Assembly (NCBI RefSeq): GCF_040409955.1
Contig: NZ_CP123384.1
Span: 1,054,001 to 1,118,000, forward strand
Origin: Salipiger sp. H15
Lineage (GTDB): Bacteria; Pseudomonadota; Alphaproteobacteria; Rhodobacterales; Rhodobacteraceae
DNA: 64,000 bases
Reading direction: 5' to 3'
Part shown: positions 51,610 to 61,819 of the stretch, in pieces
Position numbering within the stretch: the stretch's first letter is position 1
Layout of the letters: the number at the start of each line of letters is the position of its first letter
Notes under the pieces: generated by a model
The model's input: only the letters and a program-made list of their open reading frames with translations
What the model was told of the DNA's origin: nothing
The model's database searches: none
Program-made: the position numbers and the translations under genes

Positions 51610-51930
51610 ATGGCCACCGTCCCCGTCACCGACGCGACCTTCGACGAAGAAGTGAAGAACTCCGACATCCCCGTTGTGGTGGATTTTTGGGCCGAATGGT
51701 GCGGCCCCTGCAAGCAGATCGGCCCGGCTCTGGAAGAGCTCGCCGCCGAGTATGAGGGCAAGATCAAGATCGCCAAGGTCGACGTCGACCAGAACCCGAA
51801 CACCGCCGCCATGATGGGCGTGCGCGGCATTCCTGCGCTCTTCATCTTCAAGGACGGCCAGGTGATCTCGAACCGCGCCGGCGCCGCCCCCAAGGCCTCG
51901 CTGGCAAGCTGGATCAACGAGTCGATCTGA
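51610..51930 (+). CDS. trxA: Thioredoxin
   Basis: A 106-residue thioredoxin with the redox motif [18 protein letters not shown] (about residues 29-46) and the cis-Pro in [14 protein letters not shown] (about 74). It is a general cytoplasmic disulfide reductant, for example for ribonucleotide reductase. The ATG at 51610 follows AAGGAGACCTCCC. A good terminator lies 25 nt after the stop. Confidence 0.97.
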   Translation: MATVPVTDATFDEEVKNSDIPVVVDFWAEWCGPCKQIGPALEELAAEYEGKIKIAKVDVDQNPNTAAMMGVRGIPALFIFKDGQVISNRAGAAPKASLASWINESI

Positions 51931-51954
51931 GCCTTCCGGCCCAGCGTTCTAGAG

Positions 51955-51985
51955 AAATGCGCCTCCCTCTGGGGGCGCATTTTTC
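51955..51985 (+). terminator. trxA terminator
   Basis: An 8-bp stem AATGCGCC / GGCGCATT with a 10-nt loop, ending in TTTTTC. Confidence 0.9.
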
Positions 51986-52018
51986 ATTGATAAGCCCCGG
52001 CCCCCGCCGCACGGCAAT

Positions 52019-52055
52019 CTTTCATCTTTCCCCAAATACTCCCGCCGGAGGCGTC
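52019..52055. repeat. Intergenic repeat, copy 3
   Basis: CTTTCATCTTTCCCC then AAATACTCCCGCCGGAGGC; nearly identical to copy 1 at 35192. It lies between the trxA terminator and the convergent phosphotransferase gene. Confidence 0.75.
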
Positions 52056-52079
52056 GCAACACCGCGACCCGCGCCGCGC

Positions 52080-53057
52080 TCAGGCGCCGGGAAACACCCG
52101 CCCCGCCAGCGCCTGCACCCCGGCCCAGCGCCGCGCCTGCGCCGGTCCCCGGTCCTCGGGCCTCGCCGGAAGCCCCCACCATTCCGCCAGAACCCGGTTG
52201 CGCAGCAGCAGCTGCACCGAGGGATCCTCCGCCGTCACCAGCCCGTAACCCGCGAAGAAGGCGCCGAGCGCCTCGGGCGGCAGCACCTCGCCTGCGGGGA
52301 TCGCCTCCTTCGGCGCGTGCAGGATGGCGTAATCTGCAAGCAGCCGGGCGATGTCATGCCCCACCGGCACCACCCGCCCCCCGGCGAAGTCGATCCCCCA
52401 GCAGGCCGCCTCGCCGAGCACGAGGTTGCGCAGGTGCAGATCGCCATGGGTCCGGGCGGTGAGCGTCCCGCGCCCCTCGTAGCGCGCCTGATCGGCACAG
52501 AGCGCCCCGGCGCAGGAGATAAACCGCTCCGGCTCCGCCACAGCCCGCGCACCCGAGGCGACCTCGGCCATCACCCCGCGCAGGAAGCCCAGCGTGTGCT
52601 TCGGCTGGAACACCCGGCGCTCCCCCGGCAGAGCGCGGTGAAACCCGCCCATCCAAGCCCCCGCCCGCCGCAGCAGCGCCGCCTGTTCGGCCAGAGGCGC
52701 CCCCTCCAGCAACACGGAGAGCGGCCGCGCCTCGAGGAACTCCATGGCGCAGGCGCGCCGCTCGACGTCAAACGCCAGCAGCGCCGGCACCCCGGCCGCA
52801 TAGGCCTCCTGCACTTCCAGATGGGCGGCCATCGCGGCGGTGAACTTCGCCGGATCATCGGGGCGGAGCTCGTGCTTCAGCACCAGCCGCCGCCCCTCCG
52901 GCCCGTCCAGACACAGCAGGATCCGCGCCACCCGCGCATCCTCGCGCCGGGCCAGCGGCGCGGGACGCCAGGACGCAGGGTCAAGCCCCAGCTCGCGGGC
53001 GAGAACCGGCCAATGCGCCAGCGCCGCGCGCCCCAGATCCCCCGCGATCATTCCCAT
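52080..53057 (-). CDS. Aminoglycoside-phosphotransferase-like kinase
   Basis: A 325-residue protein-kinase-fold phosphotransferase: catalytic loop [16 protein letters not shown] (HGDxHxxN, about residue 202) and metal-binding [20 protein letters not shown] (DFxGG variant, about 222). It is distinct from amgK in sequence. Substrate unknown; small sugars or alcohols are typical of environmental members. Divergent from hslV. Confidence 0.82.
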   Translation of the reverse strand: MGMIAGDLGRAALAHWPVLARELGLDPASWRPAPLARREDARVARILLCLDGPEGRRLVLKHELRPDDPAKFTAAMAAHLEVQEAYAAGVPALLAFDVERRACAMEFLEARPLSVLLEGAPLAEQAALLRRAGAWMGGFHRALPGERRVFQPKHTLGFLRGVMAEVASGARAVAEPERFISCAGALCADQARYEGRGTLTARTHGDLHLRNLVLGEAACWGIDFAGGRVVPVGHDIARLLADYAILHAPKEAIPAGEVLPPEALGAFFAGYGLVTAEDPSVQLLLRNRVLAEWWGLPARPEDRGPAQARRWAGVQALAGRVFPGA

Positions 53058-53151
53058 TTCCCGTCCCCTGCGCTATCTGCCCCGGCAAGGGCAGCGCCTT
53101 GCGAGGGAGAGTTTCAGCCCCCATATGGCGCCCAGCAAGAAAGGAAAGACA

Positions 53152-53709
53152 ATGTCCGATCAGGAATTTCCGGGCTGGCACGGCACCACGATCATCGGCG
53201 TCCGCAAGGGCGGCCGGGTGGTCGTCGCGGGTGACGGGCAGGTGAGCCTCGGCCAGACTGTCATCAAGGGCACCGCGCGCAAGGTGCGCCGGCTGGCGCC
53301 CGGCGGTCACGAGGTGGTCTGTGGATTTGCCGGCTCCACCGCCGACGCCTTCACCCTGCTTGAGCGGCTGGAGGGCAAGCTCGAGAAATCCCCCGGCCAG
53401 CTGCAGCGCGCCTGTGTCGATCTCGCCAAGGACTGGCGCACCGACAAGTACCTGCAGAAGCTCGAGGCGATGCTGATCGTCACCGACGGGCGCGAGCTCT
53501 ACGTGATCACCGGCGCCGGCGACGTGCTCGAGCCCGAGCATGACATCGCCGCCATCGGCTCGGGCGGCAACTTCGCCCTCGCCGCCGCGCGCGGGCTCTA
53601 CGACTACGAGGACGACGCCGAGAAGATCGCCCGCCGGGCCATGGCGATCGCCGCCGACATCTGCGTCTACACCAACGGCAAGCTGACCGTTGAGAGCATT
53701 TCGGCCTGA
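53152..53709 (+). CDS. hslV: ATP-dependent protease subunit HslV
   Basis: A 185-residue proteasome-like peptidase forming a double hexamer capped by HslU. An 11-residue propeptide ([11 protein letters not shown]) precedes the catalytic Thr of [10 protein letters not shown], the usual alphaproteobacterial form, so the mature enzyme starts at Thr12. [20 protein letters not shown] and [20 protein letters not shown] are conserved. AAAGGAAAG precedes the ATG at 53152; an ATG at 53125 is in frame but less likely. hslU follows after 22 nt. Confidence 0.96.
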   Translation: MSDQEFPGWHGTTIIGVRKGGRVVVAGDGQVSLGQTVIKGTARKVRRLAPGGHEVVCGFAGSTADAFTLLERLEGKLEKSPGQLQRACVDLAKDWRTDKYLQKLEAMLIVTDGRELYVITGAGDVLEPEHDIAAIGSGGNFALAAARGLYDYEDDAEKIARRAMAIAADICVYTNGKLTVESISA

Positions 53710-53731
53710 AAGAGAGCCTGAAAGGACGACC

Positions 53732-55039
53732 ATGACCGACCTTACCCCCCGCGAGATCGTCTCGGAACTCGACCGCTTCATCATCGGCCAGAACGACGCC
53801 AAGCGCGCCGTCGCCGTGGCGCTGCGCAACCGCTGGCGGCGCAAGCAGCTCTCGGCCGACCTGCGCGACGAGGTCTACCCCAAGAACATCCTGATGATCG
53901 GCCCGACCGGCGTCGGCAAGACCGAGATCTCGCGCCGCCTTGCGAAGCTCGCCCGCGCCCCGTTCATCAAGGTCGAGGCCACCAAGTTCACCGAGGTCGG
54001 CTACGTCGGCCGCGACGTCGAGCAGATCATCCGTGACCTCGTCGACGCCTCGATCGTGCAGACCCGCGAGTGGATGCGCGAGGACGTGAAGGCGGCCGCG
54101 CACAAGAACGCCGAGGAGCGCGTGGTCTCGGCCATCGCCGGGCAGGACGCGCGCGAGGGCACCCGCGAGATGTTCCGCAAGAAGCTCAAGAGCGGCGAGC
54201 TCGACGACACGGTGATCGAGCTCGACGTGGCCGAGACCGCCTCGCCCTTCCCGATGATGGAGATCCCCGGCCAGCCCGGCCAGAACATGGGGATGATGAA
54301 TCTCGGCGACATCTTCGGCAAGGCCTTCGGCCAGCGCACCACGCGCAAGAAGATGACCGTGGCGGAAAGCTACGAGGTGCTGATTTCCGAGGAAGCGGAC
54401 AAGCTGCTCGATGACGAGCAGGTCAAGCTCGCCGCGATCGAGGCGGTGGAGCAGAACGGCATCGTCTTCCTCGACGAGATCGACAAGGTCGCGGCGCGGC
54501 AGGAAGCCCGCGGCGGCGACGTTTCCCGTGAGGGCGTGCAGCGCGACCTGCTGCCGCTGATCGAGGGCACCACCGTCAGCACCAAGCACGGTCCGGTGAA
54601 GACCGACCACATCCTCTTCATCGCCTCGGGCGCCTTCCACATCGCCAAGCCTTCGGACCTGCTGCCCGAGCTTCAGGGCCGCCTGCCGATCCGGGTGAAC
54701 CTGCGCGCGCTGACCGAGGAGGATTTTGTCCGTATCCTGACCGAGACCGACAACGCCCTCACCCGCCAGTACACGGCGCTGATGGCCACCGAGCAGGTTG
54801 AAGTCAGCTTCACCGAAGCCGGCATCCGCGCGCTGGCGAAGATCGCCGCCGAGGTGAACGAGAGCGTCGAGAACATCGGCGCGCGGCGGCTCTACACGGT
54901 GATGGAACGGGTCTTCGAGGAACTGAGCTTCACCGCCCCCGACCAGGCCGGCATCTCGGTCACCGTGGACGAGGGCTTCGTCGAGAAGCACCTCGGCGAG
55001 CTCACCCGCTCGACCGACCTCAGCCGCTACGTGCTCTGA
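53732..55039 (+). CDS. hslU: ATP-dependent protease ATPase subunit HslU
   Basis: A 435-residue Clp/Hsp100 AAA+ unfoldase for HslV: N-terminal [20 protein letters not shown], Walker [16 protein letters not shown] (about residue 57), pore motif GYVGRDVEQ (about 90), Walker [13 protein letters not shown] (about 245), and the C-terminal [12 protein letters not shown] tail that inserts into HslV. The intermediate domain (about 110-230) is complete. Spaced 22 nt from hslV. Confidence 0.97.
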   Translation: MTDLTPREIVSELDRFIIGQNDAKRAVAVALRNRWRRKQLSADLRDEVYPKNILMIGPTGVGKTEISRRLAKLARAPFIKVEATKFTEVGYVGRDVEQIIRDLVDASIVQTREWMREDVKAAAHKNAEERVVSAIAGQDAREGTREMFRKKLKSGELDDTVIELDVAETASPFPMMEIPGQPGQNMGMMNLGDIFGKAFGQRTTRKKMTVAESYEVLISEEADKLLDDEQVKLAAIEAVEQNGIVFLDEIDKVAARQEARGGDVSREGVQRDLLPLIEGTTVSTKHGPVKTDHILFIASGAFHIAKPSDLLPELQGRLPIRVNLRALTEEDFVRILTETDNALTRQYTALMATEQVEVSFTEAGIRALAKIAAEVNESVENIGARRLYTVMERVFEELSFTAPDQAGISVTVDEGFVEKHLGELTRSTDLSRYVL

Positions 55040-55044
55040 GCCAA

Positions 55045-55101
55045 GGTGGCGGGGGGGGTGCCCCCCGCCACCGCACTTGCCGCGGGGGGCCAGCCCCCCG
55101 C
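55045..55101. terminator. Two G/C hairpins after hslU
   Basis: The first is 12 bp, GGTGGCGGGGGG / CCCCCCGCCACC (55045-55072). The second is 9 bp, GCGGGGGGC / GCCCCCCGC (55082-55101). Neither has a T-tract; they start 5 nt after the hslU stop and may protect or end the transcript. Confidence 0.6.
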
Positions 55102-55105
55102 ACCC

Positions 55106-55191
55106 CCCGGCGTATTTTCAAAGAGAAGAAGAGGCCGTGGAGAGACCGCGGCTTCTTCTCTTTCCAAATACGCCTGCCGGAGGTTGCCTCC
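55106..55191. repeat. Inverted pair of the intergenic repeat
   Basis: Two divergent copies of the repeat family face each other (CCGGCGTATTTTCAAAGAG and, reversed, CCTCCGGCAGGCGTATTTGG). Their tails form a 12-bp stem AAAGAGAAGAAG / CTTCTTCTCTTT (55120-55131 with 55152-55163), so the region folds into a long stem-loop. Confidence 0.65.
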
Positions 55192-55213
55192 CGGCGCGGC
55201 GCCGATCAGGGGA

Positions 55214-56752
55214 TCAGGCCATCCACCAGCGTTCGGCCATGCGCGAATCGTCCATGGCGCGCACGGCGCCGACGCGCGCGGGCGTGGCGATGCGCGCCGA
55301 ATGCGCCTGCAGGTGGTTGGCGTACATGGGCAGGATCAGCCCGCCCTCGTCGCGGCTGAGCCGCTGCATCTCGGCATAGAGCTCGGCGCGGCGGAAGCTG
55401 TCGAACTCGGCCCGCGCCTCGCGCAGCAGCTGGCCGAAACGCCCGGAGCCGCCGCGGGTGGCGTTCCACGGCGCGGATTCGGTCAGCACGGTCGAGAAGG
55501 CCCAGTCCTCGGTGGCGCGTCCCGACCAGCCGCCGGCGCGGAAACCGGCGCTCTCGCGCGGCCACCGGGTCTCGGAGGGCAGAAGGCGCAGCTCGAGCGT
55601 GATCCCGGCCTGCGCGGCGCTCTCGCGGTAGAGCTCGGCGGCGCGGGTCGCGCCGTCGAAGGCCGCCTCGGAGACCAGCATCGGCAGGGCGATGCCCTCG
55701 TGCCCGGCCTGCGCGAGGTGCCAGCGGGCGCGCTCCGGGTCGAAGCCCTGCGGCTCGAGCGCGGTGAAATAGGGGTTGGCAGGGCCGATCGGGCTGTCCT
55801 GCCCGACGCTGCCGTGGCCGTGCAGGATCCCCGAGACCATCGCCTCGCGGTCGACCGCCGCCTTCAGCGCCCGGCGCAGGTGCGGGTCGGCGAAGGGCGC
55901 AAGATCGGTGCGCAGGGCAAAGCCGTAGTGCTGGTTGCCCGCGAGGCTCTGCACGGTGATCCGCGGCTCGGCAGCCAGCGCGGCGGCCTCGGCGGCAGGC
56001 AGGCGGTCGATGGCGTCGACGCGGCCGGAGCGCAGCGCCTCGAGCCGCTCGGCGGGATCGTTCATCGCGAGGAAGTCGATGCCGTCGAACCAGCCCGCGC
56101 GGCCGTCCTTGTAATGCTCGGCGACGCGGCGGCCGATGAAGCGGCGTCCGGGTTCGAACCGCTCGACCCGGTAGAGCCCGGTCCCGATGCCGCGCGCCAT
56201 GGCCTCGGCGATCTGCCCGGCGGGGTAGATCAGCAGGTGGTAGTCGGCCATGAGATAGGGGAAATCGGCGTTGCCGGTGGCGAGGGTGAACTGCACCTGG
56301 TGCGGGGTCACCGCGCGCATCATCTCGATCTCGGCGACGATGGGCCGGGCCGGGGAGGCGGCATCGCGATGCAGCGCCAGCGAGGCCAGCACGTCCTCGG
56401 CACCGAAGGGCTTGCCGTTGTGGAAGGACACGCCGCGGCGCAGGTCGAAGGTCCAGACCCGCGCGTCGGGCGAGGCGCTCCAGCCGGTCGCCAGTTCGCC
56501 GCGCAGCGCGCCGTCGGCCCCGACCTCAGTCAGCGTGTCGAAGACCGCACCCTGCGCCGCGGCGCTCATGAAGAGCCCCGCATGGGTGCGCGCGTCCCAG
56601 CCATCGGTGCCGCGGGCGCCACCCAGCGCGGCGCGGAAGTAGCCGCCGCGGGTCGCCCCGGCCATGGCGCCGCCACCGGCCAGTCCCGACGCGCCGAGGA
56701 CGGCGGCGGCGAGGGCCGATTGCAGCACGCGGCGGCGGCGGAGGACGGTCAT
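55214..56752 (-). CDS. Peptide/opine ABC transporter substrate-binding protein (SBP_bac_5)
   Basis: A 512-residue exported solute-binding protein of the peptide/nickel class. The N-terminus [20 protein letters not shown] with its arginine cluster resembles a Tat signal. The binding-protein core shows [20 protein letters not shown] and [11 protein letters not shown] (about residue 108) and [20 protein letters not shown] (about 285). No permease or ATPase gene is adjacent, so it is an orphan or its transporter lies elsewhere. I use the ATG at 56752; the longer frame to 56803 hides the signal. Confidence 0.85.
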   Translation of the reverse strand: MTVLRRRRVLQSALAAAVLGASGLAGGGAMAGATRGGYFRAALGGARGTDGWDARTHAGLFMSAAAQGAVFDTLTEVGADGALRGELATGWSASPDARVWTFDLRRGVSFHNGKPFGAEDVLASLALHRDAASPARPIVAEIEMMRAVTPHQVQFTLATGNADFPYLMADYHLLIYPAGQIAEAMARGIGTGLYRVERFEPGRRFIGRRVAEHYKDGRAGWFDGIDFLAMNDPAERLEALRSGRVDAIDRLPAAEAAALAAEPRITVQSLAGNQHYGFALRTDLAPFADPHLRRALKAAVDREAMVSGILHGHGSVGQDSPIGPANPYFTALEPQGFDPERARWHLAQAGHEGIALPMLVSEAAFDGATRAAELYRESAAQAGITLELRLLPSETRWPRESAGFRAGGWSGRATEDWAFSTVLTESAPWNATRGGSGRFGQLLREARAEFDSFRRAELYAEMQRLSRDEGGLILPMYANHLQAHSARIATPARVGAVRAMDDSRMAERWWMA

Positions 56753-56861
56753 CGGGCGGGGCTCTCCCCAAGGGCGGTGTCGATTGCGGAGCCCACTCTG
56801 CACGGCGGCAGGGCGCGATGCAACAGCACCCCGCTCAAACCTTCGCCATCCGGCGGCGGCG

Positions 56862-57860
56862 TCAGAGCTCGTGCCGGTTCGACAGGCTCTCGAGCATGGC
56901 GATCTGGTCCATCGCGCGCACCAGCTCGGCGCTGATCCCCGGCTCGGACAGCGCGTGGCCGGCGTTGCGGATCATGCGCAGCTCGGCTTCGGGCCAGGCG
57001 CGCGACAGCTCCCAGGCGCGGCGCGGCGGGCAGATCATGTCGTAGCGGCCCTGCACGATGATGCCGGGAATGCCGCGCAGCTTGGCGGCGTTCCGCAGGA
57101 TCCAGCCGTCTTCCTCGAGGAAGCCCGCGTTGACGAAATAGTGGTTCTCGAGCCGGGCGAAGGCGCGGGCATAATCGGCCGGGGCCTCGCCGCCGTGGCC
57201 GTTCGAGTAGACCGAGGCGAGAGCATTCTCCCACGACGACCAGGCGCGGGCGAATCGCACCTCCTCGCGCAGGTCGCCGGAGAAGAGGCGCCGGTGGTAG
57301 GCGCCGACGAGATCGCCGCGCTCTTCCTCGGGGATCAGGCTCTCGAACCGTGCCCATGTCTCGGGCCAGAACTGCCCCGCGCCGCCGCCGTAGAACCAGT
57401 CGAGCTCGGCCTGGGTCATCATGAAGACGCCGCGCAGCACCAGCTGGCGCACGCGGGTCGGGTGGGTGATCGCATAGACCAGCGACAGCGTCGCGCCCCA
57501 GCTGCCGCCGAAGACGATGAACTTGCCGATGCCCAGCGCCTCGCGGATGCGCTCGATGTCGGCGACGAGGTGCCAGGTGGTGTTGTTCTCGACGCTGGCA
57601 TGGGGCGTGGAGCGCCCGCAGCCGCGCTGGTCGAAGAGCACCACGCGGTAGACGTCGGGGTCGAAATAGCGCCGCATCGCCGGGCTGCAGCCGCCGCCGG
57701 GGCCGCCGTGCAGCACGATGACCGGGATTCCGGTGGGGTTGCCGCACTGTTCCACATAGAGCTTGTGCCCGTCGCCCACGTCGAGCATGCGCTGGTCGAA
57801 CGGGTCGATCGCGGGATAGAGATGTTGCACTGCGCTCTTTTGGCCCGGGTATTTGTCCAT
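56862..57860 (-). CDS. pip: Proline iminopeptidase
   Basis: A 332-residue alpha/beta hydrolase releasing N-terminal proline from peptides. The oxyanion motif is [20 protein letters not shown] (about residue 48), followed by [12 protein letters not shown]. The nucleophile elbow is [14 protein letters not shown] (Ser about 114), and the catalytic His is in [12 protein letters not shown] (about 305). Family-specific [17 protein letters not shown] is present. Divergent from ubiG across 51 nt. Confidence 0.94.
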   Translation of the reverse strand: MDKYPGQKSAVQHLYPAIDPFDQRMLDVGDGHKLYVEQCGNPTGIPVIVLHGGPGGGCSPAMRRYFDPDVYRVVLFDQRGCGRSTPHASVENNTTWHLVADIERIREALGIGKFIVFGGSWGATLSLVYAITHPTRVRQLVLRGVFMMTQAELDWFYGGGAGQFWPETWARFESLIPEEERGDLVGAYHRRLFSGDLREEVRFARAWSSWENALASVYSNGHGGEAPADYARAFARLENHYFVNAGFLEEDGWILRNAAKLRGIPGIIVQGRYDMICPPRRAWELSRAWPEAELRMIRNAGHALSEPGISAELVRAMDQIAMLESLSNRHEL

Positions 57861-57911
57861 GGAACCTCTATATTGGCTGATGAGCCCAAAAGAAAACGGG
57901 ATACCTGCACT

Positions 57912-58652
57912 ATGACCCTGACCGTCGATCCGTCCGAAGTCGCCAAGTTCGAAGCCATGGCGGCAGAATGGTGGGACCCGAACGGAAAGTTCAAGCCGCT
58001 GCACATGATGAACCCCGTGCGTCTCGATTATATCACGGCGCAGGTCGCCGGGGAGTTCGATCGTGACCTGTCGACGCCGCGTCCCTTCGAGGGGCTGCGC
58101 ATCCTCGATATCGGCTGCGGCGGCGGGCTGCTCTGCGAGCCCATGGCCCGGCTCGGGGCCGAGATCGTCGGCGTCGACGCGGCCGAGCGCAACATTCCCG
58201 TGGCGCGCACCCATGCCGAGCAGTCGGGGCTGGAGATCGACTACCGCTTCTCCACCGCCGAGGCGCTGGCGGCGGCGGGCGAGCAGTTCGACGTGGTGCT
58301 GAACATGGAGGTGATCGAGCACGTGGCCGATCCGCAGGCCTACCTCGATGCCTGCCACGCCCTGCTGAAGCGCGGCGGGCTGCACCTCTGCTCGACGATC
58401 AACCGCAACGCCAAGAGCTTTGCCATGGCCATCGTCGGGGCGGAATGGGTGATGCGCTGGCTGCCCAAGGGCACGCATGACTGGGCGAAGTTCATCACCC
58501 CGGACGAGCTTTACGAGCTGCTGCGCAAGGCCGGGCTCGAGCCGGTGGACCGCAAGGGCTACGTGTTCAACCCGGTGAGCTGGCGCTGGTCGATCTCGGA
58601 CCGGGACCTGTCGGTGAATTACGTGACGGCGGCGCTGAAGCCGCGGCGCTGA
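57912..58652 (+). CDS. ubiG: Ubiquinone biosynthesis O-methyltransferase
   Basis: A 246-residue UbiG that performs both O-methylations of ubiquinone synthesis with [23 protein letters not shown] is the family N-terminus, SAM motif I is [20 protein letters not shown] (about residue 65), then [20 protein letters not shown] (about 130) and [20 protein letters not shown] (about 165). Terminated by a good hairpin. Confidence 0.96.
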   Translation: MTLTVDPSEVAKFEAMAAEWWDPNGKFKPLHMMNPVRLDYITAQVAGEFDRDLSTPRPFEGLRILDIGCGGGLLCEPMARLGAEIVGVDAAERNIPVARTHAEQSGLEIDYRFSTAEALAAAGEQFDVVLNMEVIEHVADPQAYLDACHALLKRGGLHLCSTINRNAKSFAMAIVGAEWVMRWLPKGTHDWAKFITPDELYELLRKAGLEPVDRKGYVFNPVSWRWSISDRDLSVNYVTAALKPRR

Positions 58653-58683
58653 GGCTCGAGAACAGACCCTTTTTCAGGGAAAA

Positions 58684-58721
58684 GGCGCCTGTCCGGACCC
58701 CGGGCAGGCGTCTTGCTTTTT
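58684..58721 (+). terminator. ubiG terminator
   Basis: An 11-bp stem (one T-G pair) CGCCTGTCCGG / CCGGGCAGGCG followed by TCTTGCTTTTT. It lies between convergent genes. Confidence 0.85.
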
Positions 58722-58732
58722 GACCCGCTCGA

Positions 58733-60076
58733 TCACTCCGCCGGGCGCTGCGCATGGGTCGCGAGCTCGGCCTCGGCCTCGGGGTCGATGTGCAGGTCGG
58801 CCTCGGTCTGGCCGGCGTCGGGGTCGCGGTAGACGGCCATGTCGAGCTGCCCCTCGGTCCTTGCGACGATGGCGGTCACCACCGCGTCGCCGGTGATGTT
58901 CACCGCGGTGCGGATCATGTCCATCAGCCGGTCCACCCCGAGGATCAGCGCGATGCCCTCGATCGGCAGGCCCACCTGCCCGAGCACCATGGTCAGCATC
59001 ACCATGCCCACGCCCGGCACGCCCGCGGTGCCGATCGAGGCCAGCACCGCCATGCCGATCACCGTGAGATAGCCCGTGACGCCAAGGTCGATGCCGTAGA
59101 CATTGGCGAGGAACACCGTCGCCACGCCCTGCATGATCGCCGTGCCGTCCATGTTGATCGTCGCGCCGAAGGGGATGGTGAAGGAGGCCACCGAGTTAGT
59201 CGCCCCCATGCGCTCGGTCACGCAGCGCAGGGTGACGGGAATCGTGGCGTTCGACGAGGCGGTGGAGAAGGCGAAGATCTGCGCCGGGCGGATCTTGCGC
59301 ATGAAGATGAAGGGATCGAGCCCCGAGAAGGCCTTGAGGAACAGCATCAGCGTCACGAAGAGGTGCAGCAGCAGCGCCCCCACCAGCACCAGAACGTAGG
59401 TCATCACCGGCAGGAAGAGCCCGATGCCCTGCTCGGTGAAGGTCTTGGCGATCAGGCAGAAGACGCCGTAGGGCGCAAAGGCCATGACGATCTCGACCAC
59501 CTTCATCATCAGCTCGTTCATGTACTCGCAGGCATCGACGAACTTGGTCGAACGCTCGCCAAGCATCAGCACCGCGATGCCGAGGATGATCGTGTAGAAG
59601 ATGATCTGCAGCATCTCGCCGGCAGCGAAGGAGGCGACCGGGTTGCGCGGCACGATGGCGGCGAAGGTCTCCCAGATGGTCGGGGCCTGCGACGCCGCGA
59701 CGCCCGAGGTGTCGACCCCCTCCATGGTGAAGCCGTTGCCCGGCGCGACGACGATGGCGATGATGATGGCGACCGCGATGGCCGTGGCCGTGGTCAGCAG
59801 GTAGAGCCCGAAGGAGCGGCCGCCGACCCGGCCCAGGATGCGGATGTCGCCGATCCCGGCGACGCCGCAGATCAGCGAGAAGAACACCAGCGGCACGACC
59901 AGCATCTGCAGGGCGTTGACGAACATGCGCCCGACCATGCCGAAGAAGCCGCCGACGATGTTGGCATTGATCCAGCCGATCTGCAGCGTGTTGAGGAGGA
60001 CGCCGAGGACGAAGCCCGCCCCCATGCCGATCATCACCTTGGTGGTCAGGGAAAGTCGTCCGCTTGCTGTGCTCAT
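58733..60076 (-). CDS. Dicarboxylate/amino acid:cation symporter (DAACS)
   Basis: A 447-residue GltP/DctA-type transporter. Typical motifs are the serine-rich re-entrant loop FAFSTASSNATIPVTLRCVT (about residue 265), the cation site PFGATINMDGTAIMQG (about 303), GTAGVPGVGMVMLTMVLGQV (about 350) and the C-terminal GVDRLMDMIRTAVNITGDAV (about 385). It imports glutamate, aspartate or C4-dicarboxylates with Na+ or H+. The ATG at 60076 follows GGAGGGTGAA; an earlier in-frame ATG at 60088 is less well placed. Confidence 0.93.
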   Translation of the reverse strand: MSTASGRLSLTTKVMIGMGAGFVLGVLLNTLQIGWINANIVGGFFGMVGRMFVNALQMLVVPLVFFSLICGVAGIGDIRILGRVGGRSFGLYLLTTATAIAVAIIIAIVVAPGNGFTMEGVDTSGVAASQAPTIWETFAAIVPRNPVASFAAGEMLQIIFYTIILGIAVLMLGERSTKFVDACEYMNELMMKVVEIVMAFAPYGVFCLIAKTFTEQGIGLFLPVMTYVLVLVGALLLHLFVTLMLFLKAFSGLDPFIFMRKIRPAQIFAFSTASSNATIPVTLRCVTERMGATNSVASFTIPFGATINMDGTAIMQGVATVFLANVYGIDLGVTGYLTVIGMAVLASIGTAGVPGVGMVMLTMVLGQVGLPIEGIALILGVDRLMDMIRTAVNITGDAVVTAIVARTEGQLDMAVYRDPDAGQTEADLHIDPEAEAELATHAQRPAE

Positions 60077-60233
60077 TTCACCCTCCATGTGTCATGGCGC
60101 CAGTGTCGCGAACTGGCGGACCCGGAGGCGGAAAATCTGGCACTACATCGTCAAAAGGTGAACTGGCGCAGCCGGATCACCCTCAGATTGCATAGAACTT
60201 CGGCAGAATTCCACAGAAACCGCTGACGCGGCG

Positions 60234-60674
60234 TCAGTCGCCCTCGAGCTTTAGCCGCAAGTCGCGCAGCACCGGCAGGGCGGCCCGCACCTTGTCGGCT
60301 CCGAGGTCCCGGACCATTTCCGAGATCACCGGCGCCATCGCGGCCAGCGCCGCCTCGCGCGCACGCTTGCCCGCCGGGCTGATCGAGACCATCTTGCGCC
60401 GCGCGTCGTCCCAGTCGGGGCGGATGTGCACGTAGCCGGCGATCTCGAGCTTTGTCAGCGTGTTCGTCATCGCCCCGCGCGTGACGTGGAAGCTGCGCGC
60501 CAGCTGCGCCGGGCTGCGCTCTCCCTGCACGCGGGCAAGGTGGTTGAGCACCGAGAAATGCGAGATCTCCATGCGGTCGGGCAGCACCCGGGTCAGCCGG
60601 TTGCGCAGGAGCTGGTCGGCGGTCAGCAGCTCGCTGAAGAGCGAGATGGCGAGGGCGTCGGCAGGAGAGCTCAT
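60234..60674 (-). CDS. MarR-family transcriptional regulator
   Basis: A 146-residue winged-helix regulator: SHFSVLNHLARVQGERSPAQ (about residue 38), recognition helix region TRGAMTNTLTKLEIAGYV (about 69) and the wing with DDARRKMVSISPAGKR (about 93). MarR dimers usually repress neighbouring or detoxification genes in response to small ligands. It is translationally coupled to the upstream nitrilase-like gene (ATGA overlap), so it may regulate this cluster. Confidence 0.9.
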   Translation of the reverse strand: MSSPADALAISLFSELLTADQLLRNRLTRVLPDRMEISHFSVLNHLARVQGERSPAQLARSFHVTRGAMTNTLTKLEIAGYVHIRPDWDDARRKMVSISPAGKRAREAALAAMAPVISEMVRDLGADKVRAALPVLRDLRLKLEGD

Positions 60675-61504
60675 GCGGGCCCCGCGAACTGGCGGTCGTG
60701 GGTCAGCACGGGGATCTGCGCGCGGGCCTTCTCGACCTGCGCGAGGTCGATCTCGGCATAGACGATGCCGGGCTCGGTGCCGCCGTCGGCGACCACCTCG
60801 CCCCAGGGCGAGACGACCAGCGAATGGCCATGGGTCCGGCGCGGCTTGCCCTCGGAGATCTTGTGCGCCCCGCATTGCGCCGGGGCCAGCACCCAGGATC
60901 CGGTCTCGATGGCACGGGCGCGCAGCAGCGGCTCCCAGTGCGCCGGGCCGGTGGCAGGCGAGAAGGCCGCGGGCACCGTCAGGATCTGCGCCCCGGCATG
61001 GGCGAGCGCCCGGTGCAGGTAGGCGAAGCGCACGTCGTAGCAGATGGTGAGGCCAAGCGTGCCGAAGGGAGTCTCGGCCACCACCGCCGCGTCACCGGGG
61101 GCGAAGCCCTCGGATTCGCGGTAGGTCTCGGTCTCGGTCACCTGCACGTCGAACATGTGGATCTTGTCGTAGCGCGCGGCGATCGCGCCCTCGGGGGTGA
61201 TCAGGAAGCTGCGGTTCGCAAAGCGCGTCTCGGGCGGATCGGACTTCACGCCGAGCGAGCCGACCAGCAGCCAGACGCCCAGCGCCTTCGCCTCGGCGCG
61301 CAGCCCGGCGAGGGTCTGATCCTCATCCTCGGACTGCAGCACGGAGCGCTGGTGGGCGCGGCTCGACGAGACGCAGTTGGTCACTTCCGGCGTCAGGATG
61401 AACCCCGCGCCCTGCCCGGCCGCCTCGCGCATCATGGCGCGGACGGTCTCGAGATTCTCCGCCGGGTCGTCCGACGAGCTGATCTGCAGCAGCGCGGCCT
61501 TCAT
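60671..61504 (-). CDS. Carbon-nitrogen hydrolase (Nit2/omega-amidase-like)
   Basis: A 277-residue nitrilase-superfamily amidase with the Glu-Lys-Cys triad: Glu in FILTPEVTNCVS (about residue 41), Lys in YDKIHMFDVQ (about 113) and Cys in LGLTICYDVRFAYLHRAL (about 150). Closest family pattern is Nit1/Nit2, which hydrolyse deaminated glutathione or alpha-keto amides. The neighbouring glutaredoxin gene fits glutathione housekeeping. It is 12 nt from grxC and overlaps marR. Confidence 0.9.
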   Translation of the reverse strand: MKAALLQISSSDDPAENLETVRAMMREAAGQGAGFILTPEVTNCVSSSRAHQRSVLQSEDEDQTLAGLRAEAKALGVWLLVGSLGVKSDPPETRFANRSFLITPEGAIAARYDKIHMFDVQVTETETYRESEGFAPGDAAVVAETPFGTLGLTICYDVRFAYLHRALAHAGAQILTVPAAFSPATGPAHWEPLLRARAIETGSWVLAPAQCGAHKISEGKPRRTHGHSLVVSPWGEVVADGGTEPGIVYAEIDLAQVEKARAQIPVLTHDRQFAGPA

Positions 61505-61516
61505 CCTCGGTCTCCG

Positions 61517-61774
61517 TCAGTCGGCCAGCAGCGGATCGAGCTTGCCGTCGCGCTCCATGGCATAGAGATCGTCACAGCCGCCCACGTGGAACTCACCCAC
61601 GAAGATCTGCGGCACGGTGCGGCCGCCATTGGCGCGCTGCACCATCTCGGCGCGGCGCTCGGGCTCGCGGCCGACGTCGATCTCGATGAAATCGGCACCC
61701 TTCTGGGTGAGCAGGCGCTTGGCGGCGTGGCAGTAGCCGCAGGTGGGCGAGGTGTAGATCTCGATCGGTTTCAT
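61517..61774 (-). CDS. grxC: Glutaredoxin 3
   Basis: An 85-residue dithiol glutaredoxin: active site YTSPTCGYCHAAKRLLTQKG (CGYC, about residue 12), cis-Pro TVPQIFVGEFHVGGCDD (about 50) with the glutathione-binding GG-C-D. It reduces protein-glutathione disulfides. In the comF-grxC-nitrilase-marR run. Confidence 0.95.
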   Translation of the reverse strand: MKPIEIYTSPTCGYCHAAKRLLTQKGADFIEIDVGREPERRAEMVQRANGGRTVPQIFVGEFHVGGCDDLYAMERDGKLDPLLAD

Positions 61775-61819
61775 GCAGGGTTTCCTATCCAGCGGGCTGG
61801 CAGCCCATCTTTCAGGGAT

